64,000 bases of DNA from Odontocerum albicorne (GCA_949825065.1 OX463859.1:19371177-19435176), one strand, 5' to 3'. Shown: positions 43,906-55,153, counted from the stretch's first letter. The notes: a model not told the origin generated them from the sequence alone. Numbers and translations: made by a program.

Positions 43906-44383
43906 ATTCCGCATAAAATCCTAGTTGCCTTCTTTAGATATATAAAATGTTTGAGTAAAAGAACGGACGATTGTAAAGTGTCTCTGCCTAACGAAGTTCC
44001 TTAGTAAGTAAATGCAATTACTGAAACAATGGGGGGAAATGTATAAAATATTCTCGCTGAACAATTCCCAGACATTTTTTGAAATTAAATTTCTCAACAA
44101 TGTCACGGGCAAATGTTAGCTAAATGACAAATGTAGTGTTGTATTGTTTACTCTTATCAAAATAAGTTAGAATGTTAACAAAACATCACGCAAAAAAACC
44201 GGAAAGAAACGGGTTAAGGCTTGTAAGGTTTATTTATTTTCGGAGATACGTTTTTTATTACATTTCGTTGTATATACAATGTAACTTGCCGGGTTTATCA
44301 CCATATGATAATCTCTTTTATTTAACCACAAAGATGTTAAAAGTCCAAAGAGAAAACAAGATTGAAATCCTTTTGTTTTAATA

Positions 44384-44462
44384 AAAATTGGTTACCAGGT
44401 ATTGAGCCCACAAAATCGGAGTCAGAAACAGGTGTTTTATTAACCAAGTCAAACATTCATAG
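44384..44462 (-). repeat. tRNA-headed SINE relic
   Basis: Minus strand: GACTTGGTTAATAAAACACC (A-box), then a decayed B-box GGGCTCAATACC and CTGGTAACCAAT at the junction. Confidence 0.5.
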
Positions 44463-44514
44463 ATTTTTATCAAATTTTGAAAAGCGTGATAACTAGACCA
44501 TATATTTTCATTCT

Positions 44515-44680
44515 TATATAAAATATTAAACCTTCTTGCCACCCCCTAATATCTCACCGAAAATGTTCAGCGTTTCTCCGATCATATGTTAGATTTGCAT
44601 CACGCTCAAGGAAAGATTGATTCTTCTAATTTCAAATTAATCGCTCCTGTTTCTTCTCTTCGTTCTTAATTAACAGATCA
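44515..44680 (+). pseudogene. LINE C-terminal fragment (second family), short copy
   Basis: Shares ATAAAATATTAAACCTTCTT, TATCTCACCGAAAATGTTCA, TCTCCGATCAT and CACGCTCAAGGAAAGATTG with the better copies at 45355 and 55735. Encodes a decayed Y....F.........LRS stretch. Confidence 0.65.
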
Positions 44681-44686
44681 CTCACC

Positions 44687-45030
44687 TTTTATCATAACAA
44701 AATGATAAATTGAGTATTATATTGTTAACTTTTATCATAACAGAATGCTAAATTGAGTATTATATTGTTAACTTTTATCATAACAGAATGATAAATTGAG
44801 TATTATATTGTTTACTTTTATCATAACAGAATGATAAATTGAGTATTATATTGTTTACTTTTATCATAACAGAATGATAAATTGAGTATTATATTGTTAA
44901 CTTTTATCATAACAGAATGCTAAATTGAGTATTATATTGTTAACTTTTATCATAACAGAATGATAAATTGAGTATTATATTGTTTACTTTTATCATAACA
45001 GAATGATAAATTGAGTATTATATTGTTAAC
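44687..45030. repeat. 43-bp minisatellite, exactly eight copies
   Basis: Units start TTTTATCATAACAGAATGAT and end TATATTGTTAAC or TATATTGTTTAC; 344 bases is eight units. Variants occur at two sites (GATAAA or GCTAAA; TTAAC or TTTAC). The right flank (TTATCAACATAAATTAGAAT) recurs, diverged, at 44154-44176. Confidence 0.95.
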
Positions 45031-45354
45031 TGTTATCAACATAAATTAGAATGTAAACAAACAGCAATGAACGTCTAATTTTTCCACCATAATAATTTTA
45101 TTTAAAATATGATGTAAATTTAAATGAGGTAAGTCGAAGGATCTTATTAAGCCTTCATACCCTTAAAATGTTTCAGCTTTCATATCTTTTTCGATTTTGG
45201 ACTATATGGACGTCTGTTATTTGGATATTATGGAGGAACGGTTGGACAAGTTACGGCGTCTTGAACATTTATTTTTAACCTGAGAAAGCACGATCATATC
45301 ACTTCATACCAGAAGGTGCTACAATGCTTGAACGTAACCAATAGACACCAAATT

Positions 45355-45850
45355 CACATTATTTCTCTATTATATAAATCCTTAACTGTCCCCCCTTCTT
45401 ACTCAGCCAAACATTTTCGGCTTCCTTCCGATCATGGACTTGCGCTGCGCTCAGACAAAGATTGTTTATTGACCTTCCCAGTTCACCACTTTTATTTTTG
45501 TACGTCGTCCTAAACTGTCTTTGCAGTGAGACTCTGGAACCAGTTACAAACTGATGCAAGACTCGCTCCCTCCTTGGCATGCTTTAAGAAGTGACTGAAA
45601 AAACTCTTAATTTCTAGTCAGTAATACAACGTGTTTCATTCCTGATTTTTCTTTTCTCTCCACCATCCTTCACCTTTCCTTTAGTATGTTAATATCCATA
45701 AATTCCAGAAATATGAACTATTTTTTTAAATTTTTTTTGCGACCATGTAACTTGCTTTATTTACTTTTGTCTTGTTGGCTGGAAGACATTGCCCGCTGGC
45801 AATAACCTCGCCAGATTGTATTTACAATGAAGTATTTAATAAATAAACAA
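45355..45850 (+). pseudogene. LINE C-terminal fragment and 3' UTR (second family)
   Basis: Reads LTVPPSYSAKHFRLPSDHGL then ALRSDKDCLLTFPVHHF, then (next frame) TVFAVRLWNQLQTDARLAPS and LACFKK-LKKLLI. It is the widespread PSYL...R..LRS....L..P.......F......LWN.LP..R...SL..FKK.LK end of a non-LTR RT protein. The 3' UTR has TCTTGTTGGCTGGAAGACAT, GCCCGCTGGCAATAACCTCG and AATAAATAAACAAAT. Its end resembles the SINE tail in the window. Two shifts. Confidence 0.85.
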
Positions 45851-45946
45851 ATGTTTTTTTATGTATTCATTGTATTTTAAATATTCTGTTATGTACAGTA
45901 AAACCCGGTGGGTGGATGACCATATGACTATCTCTTTCTTATTTTT

Positions 45947-46369
45947 TTGAGGTGTCATCTCTTATCGGAGGTTGATCACTACCTTGGGAATTCTGATTAT
46001 GTTTATACCACCCTGAAAAAAAAAACAGTAGAACTGTATTTAAACGACTTCCGTGAATTCTTAAATCAAAATCTTCTTCCTTTACCTGTTAATTTCTCAT
46101 TTATTTTATCGGTAGATGATCAGTTACGTTATAATGTATCTTGTATCTTTCAATCTGCTACCGAGATACTCCAACTTGCAAACCTTCACAGTTCTCAGTC
46201 GTTTTATAACAAACGAGCAAACACTTACACATTTGTATTTGAGTGTCCAGAGAATCTCAAGGATATGTCAGTAGATCTAAATCTAAAAAGTCTAAAATCT
46301 CCAACCAACCAGAAAGACGGTATTGAGGTTCAAAGTAGAAAAAAACTGAAACTTTTCATTTCATATTAA
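45947..46369 (+). pseudogene. Unrecognised coding-like stretch, related to 54698-55153
   Basis: A 140-codon open frame from a non-ATG start contains RYNVSCIFQSATEILQLANL and YTFVFECPENLKDMS. The minus-strand frame at 54698-55153 contains CYDISCALLYMIEVFQLAKF and NTTYPRNLKGYI in the same order and spacing. I do not recognise the family. Conservation of the protein-level pattern between two diverged copies suggests an old coding sequence, most likely part of an undescribed repeat. No start codon, introns or flanking repeats are visible. Confidence 0.45.
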
Positions 46370-46442
46370 ACGGGTATTAACGGAAATCGAACCCGTATTT
46401 CTCCGCTTGGATAAGAGATGTTTCCAACTAGCCCAATAAGAT
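46370..46442 (-). repeat. tRNA-headed SINE relic
   Basis: Minus strand: TTGGGCTAGTTGGAAACATC (A-box), CCAAGCGGAGAAATAC, GGGTTCGATTTCCG (good B-box). Head only. Confidence 0.6.
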
Positions 46443-46499
46443 TGTTATCCATTCATATATTCGCATTCAAATTTTGAAAAGTATTGCAAAGAAATCCTA

Positions 46500-46625
46500 T
46501 ATTTAACTTTTATATAAAATCCTAAACTGTTCCTCCGTCTCTTAATATTTTGCCGAAAATATTCAGTCTCTTTCGGAGTTTAAGCTACGCTCAAGTAAAG
46601 CGCGTTGGATCGGCGATTAGCTTTA
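46500..46625 (+). pseudogene. LINE C-terminal fragment (second family), short copy
   Basis: Shares ATATAAAATCCTAAACTGTT, TAATATTTTGCCGAAAATAT, CTCTTTCGGAG and TACGCTCAAGTAAAGCGC with the copy at 45355. Confidence 0.6.
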
Positions 46626-46915
46626 GAACTATATAACATGAAATCTTCACTGTTGAACAATTTGTTAGATTATTTTATAAAAATAATCCAGCTTCTCATC
46701 TTTCAGTTATTCAGACAAAATCTTAACTAACCCTTTCATAACCAATGCACTCTATGTAAATCTGTGTATATTTTAAACGAGTAATAATATTGTTTCTTGA
46801 ATCTTCGAAAAGACTATAGTTTCACTTTGTGGTGCTATTTTTTTATATTAAAGGAAAAATAAGTAAATAAAAAACTTATTTTATATTTTTGTGTTCACCA
46901 CAGGTTTATTTTAGG

Positions 46916-46959
46916 TTCACAACTAGTTTCGAAGACCATCGTCTTCATCGTCAGGTGAA
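46916..46959 (-). ncRNA. Candidate hammerhead ribozyme in PLE 3' UTR
   Basis: On the minus strand: UUCAC (stem I, 46955-46959), CUGACGA (core, 46948-46954), an extra U, GAAGAC-GAUG-GUCUUC (stem II, six perfect pairs, 46931-46946), GAAA then C, UA loop, GU, U at the cleavage position (46921), and GUGAA (46916-46920) pairing perfectly with UUCAC. All invariant core positions of a type I hammerhead are present, with a very short stem III and one extra base after A9. Hammerheads are an established feature of PLEs. Activity is inferred, not shown. Confidence 0.75.
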
Positions 46960-46965
46960 GATAAA

Positions 46966-47445
46966 CTAAATTGTTAAAATATATTCTGTACAAGTGTAAA
47001 AAGTATAATATAAGAGATATGAGGTAGGGGAAGAGAGTTGTGATACAATGGTGAATGGGGTGGGGAAAAAAATGTGAAAGTGAATGTGAATCTTAAAGGC
47101 AGGGAGGGATATTAAATTGGAAACATTAAGCAGAGGGCTTTTGGGAAAATTGGTTTGGTTGTTGACGATATTTAAACTTAATTTTATCGATTTTTTAATC
47201 TCGAGAATTTCCAAATTGTCAAGCTGCAATCCCCTCGGTGTATGTGTAGACTCCGCAAACCACGATTAATATCGAACGAATGGCTGTTTTCAATTGGGTA
47301 GTTAGCGAACTCTGAAAAATTATTGTTGTTCAGTCATCTTAAATGTTCCTTAACTTATTTTCAAAATTTCGTCTTGCCAATATAAAAATATGAACAATCA
47401 TTACATTGTAATTTGTAAACTCCGGATTGAGTTAGTTTACTTTCC
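46966..47445 (-). pseudogene. PLE GIY-YIG endonuclease remnant
   Basis: Minus-strand reading: LTQSGVYKLQCNDCSYFYIG then KTKF (GVYKLxCxxC...YIGKT core), two stops where RxFxxR is expected, VKEHLR, NNNNFSEFANYPIENSHSFD, then after a shift RGLQLDNLEILEIKKSIKLS, the C-terminal helix with the Glu of the family, ending at a stop at 46966. The cysteine pair CNDC next to the nuclease core is typical of PLEs. Inactive because of stops and a frameshift. Confidence 0.85.
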
Positions 47446-47480
47446 GTGTCTCTATTGTCCATAATTTTATTTTCTTTTTT

Positions 47481-49865
47481 TTAAGTACTTATAAAATTGT
47501 GAAAGGTTTTGCTAAATGTTAAAATATTTAATTTTGAACATTTGTTGAGTTTTTAGAAAGAATATATATCGGTCTTCAAAATGCCAAACCCTAATACATC
47601 ATAGTACTTGAGTACACTTCTTTTGTGTTTGATTCAATCTGGCGGGCATTTTGCAATGAAGGGATTTCGTTTCATTGACACGAAAGTTTTCCAATACATT
47701 TCACATTCCTTCGACTGACGACGATACCAACGTCAATTGCCTAGTAGAAATCGTCAGAATGGCGACAGCCATTGTGGCTGTTATTTGTTGACGAGTAATC
47801 GAGTCTCGTTTGTAAGGATCCCTTTGGACATTTGATGTCGTTGAACTACTGCACAATCCGCATTATGCTCCATCTGCTCGAAATAACCCATCTTACATTA
47901 TTTCTCAATGTGCGTTGTACTGACATCGAGGACATGAATTCAAAATACAGTTGAATTACCTTAATTCCTTATGCGTTTGAATATACCTTCATTATTTAAA
48001 ATGGAATGTACATATTCCTGAAAGCCAAATTCTGAAACGAAAATTAAAAAAATATTTGAGGGTCGAGAGGATAGTGTGGATACTTGCTTATCCCAAAAGG
48101 AATGACTTTGATTTTATATATGTGTGTAATTAACATCGTATTGGTTTTCTTAATATAGCAATGAACCTAAAGTTCATGTCATTGTAACAAGTCACGTAAG
48201 AAGACAACGGTCTTTGATGGGTTAAAAAACGGTGTTTCAAATTCGACTCATCTCTTGCGTTGTCAAAAGTTACAGCCCTTCCACCGCGTCGCTTTTGACG
48301 TTTCGCCTAATTTAATCAAAGTTTAATCAAAAGTAGACATTACAAAATCTGGCACATCCGTCAGAAGCGCGCTTGCGATAAATTTTATTGTAATGAATGT
48401 AAGAAATTTTGTAAACACCCTATGAATTAATGTGATTTACGGAGTTTACGTACCAAATTATACTAGTTGCTCATCATAACTCAGTTTGTTTGACAAATAG
48501 CTATTGTGTAACAGAAACAGTGGTGTCATGTACTTATTTTATTTTTCTAAAAAAAATTCACATATTGTATTTAACCTTTAATTACTTGATTGGGGTAAGA
48601 ATTATTTTAATGGCAAGAAAATAATTCTCAATTTGGTTTGTGACAGCACCTTTTTTATTCTGTCTTGGTAATGTCGAAAAGGACCATGAAGTTTTCTCAG
48701 TAAAATATTAAGCAGATATGTATAATTGGATAAACGAAATTATGAAAAGTCACGCAAATTTTACGAAATCAGACACAAAGAAAACAATTGTGTTTAGATA
48801 AAAAAAACCTACATGAAGCTCGAAAAAGCGACTAGGTAAGGTAGACAAGTTTTGTTCCATAAATTATGTGTATTGTATGTTTATGTCTATGATTAAATAA
48901 GTATGTACATGAGTACATTCGTGCATTGCATCGGTAAATTCTTATAAAGATCATGTAAAACCTATTGTACGTAAATGTGTATTTTTTTTGTATAACTATT
49001 ATTATAAACGCCATAAGAAATCAAAGATTAAAATTTAATTGTCTCAATTCTTTAATAGTTCAACGTTAATAAAAGTAATTATTGAACAAAATTTGTGGTT
49101 TTTAGTATTTTTCAAACCAAAAAATATATTGTTGTCAGCGAATCATGGGTTTCATAGTAATATGCAAGCTGAATCACATAGGCAAATTAACTTTAAATTT
49201 GAGGTCAGAACTGACCCCATGCGAGTACTAATGAAAAGCATTGTTAAGGGGGTAGTTAAATGTTAAATGTTGAAGTTGTTTTGAATATCACTGACGACAC
49301 CAAATCATACCTTTTTAATTTTGTTGCTGATCGGTTACGCTTGTTTAAAACGGACTCGAGGCTTTTCATAGCATCTTATAAGACTTATCATCCTGCCTTA
49401 TGACTTGTACAAATTACTTTTAATATTTGCCCTTTATCCTTTTTTGTTATAATGCCGTTCTTACTTTTTTTTACTTCAGTTCAGTTCAGTGTAGCCAAGG
49501 AAAAAAATTCCTCCTACTTATTATATACTCTCCGTATTATTTTTCGTGACGAGATAGATAGATATTGATATACATGATTTAATAGTTCACAGAAGAAAGG
49601 AGAATAAAAAATTTCATGAATCCCCACTTTCATGGTTAGTTTTTAAAATTATTTTTAATATTTCTTAGGATTATCATTACAATATTGATAATATTTTTTT
49701 CCATTTAAAGAATTTAACTACATTATAATAGCTTTGAGTGACCAAAGTCATAACATTTGAGATACGCTATTTATGTTATCTTAATTTCAATGTTTGTAAA
49801 CAACTTTTTTCATGAGAGATTGGAAATTTTAGAGACATACGAAGTAAATATATATGTTATATCTT
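47481..49865. other. Gene-free stretch
   Basis: About 2.4 kb without recognised motifs. GC-richer patches at 47700-47850 and 48240-48380 have no open frame of note. Confidence 0.5.
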
Positions 49866-49869
49866 AAAT

Positions 49870-50095
49870 TAATGCAGAGTGTGGAAGAGGTGGATCGAAG
49901 AAAAAGTGGGACGAGATAGTTAAAGGAGTTTTAACTAAGGGAGAGGTAAAAAGTATGAGAAACAAGAGTGTGTGACGAGATTTATGAATCTGAATTAGGC
50001 TAGAGTTGTGTGCATGGATAAAAATGTGTAGAGAGATATATCATCCCTTTCTATCCCAAAAGGGACATGGCATTATAGTATATGTGTATGTACGT
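49870..50095 (+). pseudogene. LINE 3' terminal fragment (SAYP family)
   Basis: AGAGTGTGGAAGAGGTGGAT (GRG position), AGAAAAAGTGGGACGAGATA (KKWDEI), TTTTAACTAAGGGAGAGGTA (VLTKGEVK), then the terminus near ATCCCTTTCTATCCCAAAAG. Frame fairly well kept for about 60 codons. Confidence 0.7.
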
Positions 50096-50540
50096 AACTT
50101 TTATCTAGTTCGTCATCTTGATGATGATGATTAACGTTTTAATATAAAAGCTTTCACGATGTGGCATATTTACGAGTAAAAAAGTATTTAAAAAAAACAT
50201 ATGTGTTTGAATTTTCGCTAACTTAATACGAGTATATTGAAATTGTAGTAGCTGGAATTAAAGTTTTAAGTAAAATGTATCTCAAGTGTAAGGAGGTCAA
50301 GGACGTAACAGCCTTCAAGAGATATCTTCAGTTGAACATTTTTCAGGCTTCAGACAAACATAAGTACCTTTTATCTTCTTGATCAATTCCTTACTCTGAT
50401 ATCCATGATTTCTTCGATCTGCCAAATTGTGCGCATGACCATCATTCTTTACCTCTCTCTAATTTGTCCCTCTCGGAGTGTTGCAGTCACACAGGACCCC
50501 GTTGCGTTCCATTCTTGAACAATCCATCAAGTCGTTAGTC

Positions 50541-50821
50541 AATCTCTACCTTAGCGTCATACTACACTGCACGAATCTTTTCGAGATTTTACGCTCCTCT
50601 ACGTGTTATATTCCCAAATAATTGGAGCAAACAAATCTCTACCTTAGCGTCATACTACACTGCACGAATCTTTTCGAGATTTTACGCTCCTCTACGTGTT
50701 ATATTCTCAAATAATTGAAGCAAACAAATCTCTACCTTAGCGTCATACTACACTGCACGAATCTTTTCGAGATTTGACGCTCCTCTACGTGTTATATTCT
50801 CAAATAATTGGAGCAAACAAA
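50541..50821. repeat. 93-bp tandem repeat, three copies
   Basis: Units start at 50541, 50634 and 50727 (AATCTCTACCTTAGCGTCAT) and contain CACTGCACGAATCTTTTCGA. Copies differ by single bases. Directly after it (50822-50885) a 31-bp unit GTTGATAGTCTGTTCTGAAC is present twice. Confidence 0.95.
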
Positions 50822-50889
50822 TCGTTGATAGTCTTTTCTGAACCTCATATAATCGTTGATAGTCTGTTCTGAACCTCATATAATTGAAT

Positions 50890-52910
50890 GATGAAAATAT
50901 GTCTTTAACTTTCTTTTTCTTAATTTATTTTACATTAATACAATACTTTACTTTGGTTATTCGATTTCACGTACTCTGTAATTTATATCAAATATTTGTA
51001 CACACCTTAAACATTTATTTATAATCGAATCTAGCACCCTCCTGTTATAGTTTGATAGTTAATATTAAACAAGAATTTAACCCCACCAAAATACATTAAC
51101 GGGGTGAAACTCCACCCCTCGAGATTAACTGGCAAATCGAGTCCCGCGCACATGTGTCAACATTTGTTCATATAAATCTATTCAATTATTTTAATGCCTT
51201 GGTTTGATGAATATTAAATCAAGGAATACAAATTTCTGCGAATACACGATCTAAGTACAGAGGCGTCATGTGGCTTTGAAAGAGAAAACTTTGCAAAATT
51301 TAAGGGGTGGAGTACGGATTTGTAATTATTTAATCCCTTAAAATATCTTTGTTTACTTAATTTAATAGTTTAATTTGATGAAATCCGTGTCTTCTATTTT
51401 TCCTCGTGTTCTTTTAAATAATTAATATAAAGTTTAATTAATACACTAGAATTATAAAACAAATAAATGGAAATTTAAATCAAATAACTGGTAATAATTT
51501 AAATTGATTTTGTTAAAAATATTATCAATATTCTAATTTTCTCTGATTTCATATAGTAAAATATTTAAAATACCAACCAATACACATATCATTATAAACA
51601 CTTATTGTTTGAATCATAATTAAAGTGTTTCTATATGTATTTTCATGTAGAATTTTGCATTTCTATTCTGTACTCTGAATTTTGACCGCTTTGTACATAT
51701 ACGCCGCTAAGCCATTTCCCTAACGAGGTGGGTAGAGGACAAAGCGCCAGTATTTCGTATCTCGACATACATCTTCACTTGGTTGTTGGGGTTAAGTTGA
51801 TCGAATAAAGATTTTTTTTATTTAGTGAATCTAATAAATAAAACGTGACGCTACTGCTTTTTTTTCCTTTCAATTTAACTAGACACTGCTTTTCAGTTAT
51901 CCAAATAATGTATCTGTTTATAGTTTTATAATTTATTTGTATTTGATATTATATTCAAGCACATATGTACATGTTTGTAAAGTATAAGAACAAACGCAAG
52001 AACTTCTGGGTGAGTGAATTTCTGGTATTTTGAATGCAAATAATTTTCATTACGAAAAGGTAAAAATTAAAGACGTAATTGAACTGAAAAACATATTTTT
52101 AACCCTACTTAATAAATCAGTTTTAACTCAAATACAACCTTAATAATCCAAATCCTTTTTTCCATTTATTATATTCCATACACACCATATATTATACTCA
52201 AAGGAATTATTTCTACAACGTTCACTCAGCTCTTTCACCATAAAACAGTCACGAGGTGTGAGATTATTACACGACATTGCGCCAGTGCATATTTTTGTTG
52301 CAGCAAAGCTATCGTTTCATAAAATTAAAAAACGCATTCTCGACTTGACCACTAGTAATTAATTTTTATTTTCAAAACTAAAAACAGATTTCCATATAAA
52401 AAAAATACATATGACGAACAAGTGAGTTCCGCAGTCATTTTTAGAACGAAATTTCAGAATATTTTTTCGGTGGTACTGAAAAATTAATTTATCCTTCTAA
52501 AACGTAATTGTACGAAAAAGATTTTTCTTTTCACTCTTACACCTTTTATATATCCTTTGTCCGGAAACTATTGATCCTTTCCACGTAAATCACATTGGAT
52601 CGGGTTTTATTAAATATCGAACTTCCTCAACGTTATTTGTGTTTTAAAACTTGGATTAAAATATCGGGATTATTACACTCGTGATTTTAATCTCACGTAT
52701 TATTTATTTGAGTCATGAGAGCTTGCGATCCAGTAATCCCTTTTCCAAGATTATTAATCCTGTTGTATATCTTCTCGGTAGTGAAACTCTTCCTTAAATC
52801 CTGATTCCTACGATTTATATGAGATTTTGCATTTGCAGACTTCTTATCCCTGTTTTTTTTTATATTTTTTTAATAAATATGTTATATATGAATAGTTCAC
52901 TACGAGTTTA
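50890..52910. other. Gene-free AT-rich stretch with a short LINE terminus
   Basis: At 51690-51790 on the minus strand the terminus CTACCCACCTCGTTAGGGAA and CACTTGG-side sequence resemble the SAYP-type LINE end. Otherwise nothing. Confidence 0.45.
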
Positions 52911-52911
52911 A

Positions 52912-52998
52912 TGACTTGTTGACCTAGTTGGTAAGACGCGTTACCAACAATTCCCGGGCTGGAAGACAGGCGTCTAATCAACTAGGCCACTTTTTTAT
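52912..52998. repeat. Two tRNA-SINE heads in inverted orientation
   Basis: The plus strand has GTTGACCTAGTTGGTAAGAC; 60 bases later GGCGTCTAATCAACTAGGCC is an inverted A-box region with CCCGGGCTGGAAGACAGG before it. The two A-boxes face each other, forming a SINE-head inverted pair. Confidence 0.65.
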
Positions 52999-53123
52999 AC
53001 GTTGATAAAAAAAGTACAACGTTTTTGCTGAGAATGTTTTTTAAAGTTTGGAAAAAAAATTTAGTTTATTTATATATTGAATGTATATACAATACTTGAG
53101 GCTTCTTAATAAATTATTGCACC

Positions 53124-53405
53124 ATGAATAATGTAACATGACATGAATAATGTAAAGTACAATACTGAATTTGACATGAATAATATTTAGTATAATACTG
53201 AATATGACATGAATAATGTTAAGTACAATACTGAATATGACATGAATAATGTTAAGTACAATACTGAATATGACATGAATAATGTTAAGTACAATACTGA
53301 ATAGGACATGAATAATGTTAAGTACAATACTGAATATGACATGAATAATGTTAAGTACAATAAAAGTACAATATTGAACAAGAATAATGTAAAGTACAAT
53401 AACAC
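53124..53405. repeat. 33-bp minisatellite, about eight copies
   Basis: The core ACATGAATAATGTTAAGTAC repeats every 33 bases from 53143 to 53341, with diverged copies at both ends. Because 33 is divisible by three, the minus strand stays open as an 11-residue repeat; this is not evidence of a gene. Confidence 0.93.
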
Positions 53406-53900
53406 TGAAAGGGAAAAAAACACAGTAGGATCAATGAAAATACAAAGTTAATTGTTAATTGAATGACACACATTCAGAACACACAGAAGATAAACTCTCC
53501 TGAACTCAACATCATCTGAAATAAAAATATCTATTCACATATTAGAATTGTAACAGTTTCCGATTGTTTCTAACATGATTTCAAAAACCCATTTGAACAA
53601 ATATATACATATCTGAGGTTTCAGCTTAAGTACAACACTATTAGAAAAACAAAATACAATCAACAAAAATAAATAAATTACTAAAAAAAAACTAATTAAA
53701 AAAATAATAAAATAGAATCACCAGTCTCCCAGTCAAGATTGAGAAAATGCTGGTGAAATATCCCTAAGAACTCAACGATATCTATTGTAAATAAAAACGT
53801 ATCTAATTTCCAACCAAAATAAGCTAATATAATACGAGTATATCATTGATATTGTGAATAACCTTTATAGAAACATCAAATAGAAAATAATTTCAAAACA
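53406..53900. other. Unassigned AT-rich stretch
   Basis: Nothing recognised between the array and the LINE fragment. Confidence 0.5.
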
Positions 53901-54178
53901 TCATCATCTTTATGATGTTTCGTATCATAGCTCATGACTGAGCAACGTGACTTCCATGAGAGTCTCTGATGACTCTTGTCTATCCATCTCTGCACTCCGC
54001 GGCTCGAAGGGCAGTTGTTAAGGATAGTCCAGTTGCATCTTTTGCTTAGCCAGTCCAACGCATTGGGATTATTTATCTTGTGTGTCGTCCTTCCACGCCT
54101 CAAGTAACCACAAACCTCTCCACGCTGTCTCTTTAGCCACAGGCAACGTGCCCAAAGAATTGGAGGGCTCGTCGAAGG
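53900..54178 (-). pseudogene. RTE-type LINE C-terminal fragment
   Basis: A single minus frame with four stops reads ALQFFGHVA, RDSVERFVV, GVEGRHTR, IPMRWTG, AKDATGLSLTTALRAAE and CRDG and TRVIRDSHGS. It is the FFGHIAR..DSLE...V.G.VEGRR.RGRSP.RW.DQI........A...A.DR..WR..V end of RTE-like LINEs. The longer open frame seen in another register (53876-54181) is a shadow of it. Confidence 0.85.
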
Positions 54179-54697
54179 CATGTTTTAAAACAATCGTGTT
54201 TAAATGTCAGATATGGTGAAATAATCTAATAGCATACGGCAAAAGATATATGATTTTATAATAGTCTCGAAGAGGCCTATGTTCAGCAGATAACCAATTA
54301 AAATGCAAAAAATGAAGATGATCTCAAATTTGAAAACTGTTTTCAACAATTTTTAAATAATAAATTTAATAATTATGTCACATATTTCGCAAAATATAAC
54401 GTAATCTCCTCTCTCCGTGTCGACTTTCATGAACAGACAAAAAAGGGAGATGTTTTCTTTTTAAATAAAAACAAAAAAGATAAATGAATCCCCCACAAGT
54501 AACCCGACCAGAGCATGTCTAATGAAAAGCAATAAAACATCATTAGACGATGGTCTCCACTTTTATTTTATTTAAGAACCTAAGTAAGTGGATTTCTTTT
54601 TTTTTGTCTTTTTCCACAAATTTTCTTCAGAAATTTTCAACCGTATTTTTTTTTTCAGCTGAAGACTTTCTTCTTGTATATATAATGATAGTCAATT

Positions 54698-55153
54698 TCA
54701 AAGATATATTTTCTGGTAAAAATCGAAAATGTAAAGTTCTTTATAATTATTGCTGCCACATATTCTTAATTCCCCTTTTTGGGATGGAGGGAAAGACACT
54801 GTACCAGAAAATGTCACGTAGGATTGAGACTTTTGAGATGTGAATTTGCAAATGTATCCTTTAAGATTCCTTGGGTAGGTCGTGTTACAAATATAGAAGT
54901 GCTTGTTTGTATGTATAAATATTGAGAACTGTTTTAAAGTGTAAAATTTTGCAAGTTGAAATACCTCAATCATATAAAGAAGGGCACAAGATATATCATA
55001 ACACAACACTTCATTCAGGCAAAAATAAATGGCAAACAATGAGGAAGACTTAATAATTTGCGGGAATAATTTGGGTGCATTTCTACTGGATAATTTTGGT
55101 CTGCAGTGAAGATAATTAATATTTCCGACATCCGCTTGGAGACAAGATATCAA
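54698..55153 (-). pseudogene. Unrecognised coding-like stretch, related to 45947-46369
   Basis: A 151-codon minus open frame from ATG at 55153. Notable pieces: ALLYMIEVFQLAKFYTLKQF, TTYPRNLKGYICKFTSQK and GELRICGSNNYKELYIFDFY near the C-terminus. The middle matches the plus-strand stretch at 46.1-46.3 kb. No known domain is recognised; no membrane signal or catalytic pattern is obvious. Possibly an uncharacterised protein of a mobile element, or a decayed host paralogue. It is the longest ATG-started intact frame in this part of the window. Confidence 0.4.

Larger units (their letters stand above)
46860..47480 (-). mobile_element. Penelope-like element 3' end, minus strand
   Basis: From 47445 downward the minus strand encodes a GIY-YIG domain, then a C-terminal extension and 3' UTR ending in a hammerhead-type motif. 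Boundaries are not fixed by a target duplication. It is a different PLE family from the 13214 element. Confidence 0.8.

Noticed and set aside
53187..53423. Repetitive hydrophobic protein on the minus strand
   Set aside because: The frame stays open only because the 33-bp unit is a multiple of three; composition and lack of flanking coding signals argue against a gene.
54550..54843. 97-codon plus-strand membrane protein
   Set aside because: Phe- and Ile-rich reading from AT-rich DNA, opposite the better supported minus-strand frame at 54698-55153.
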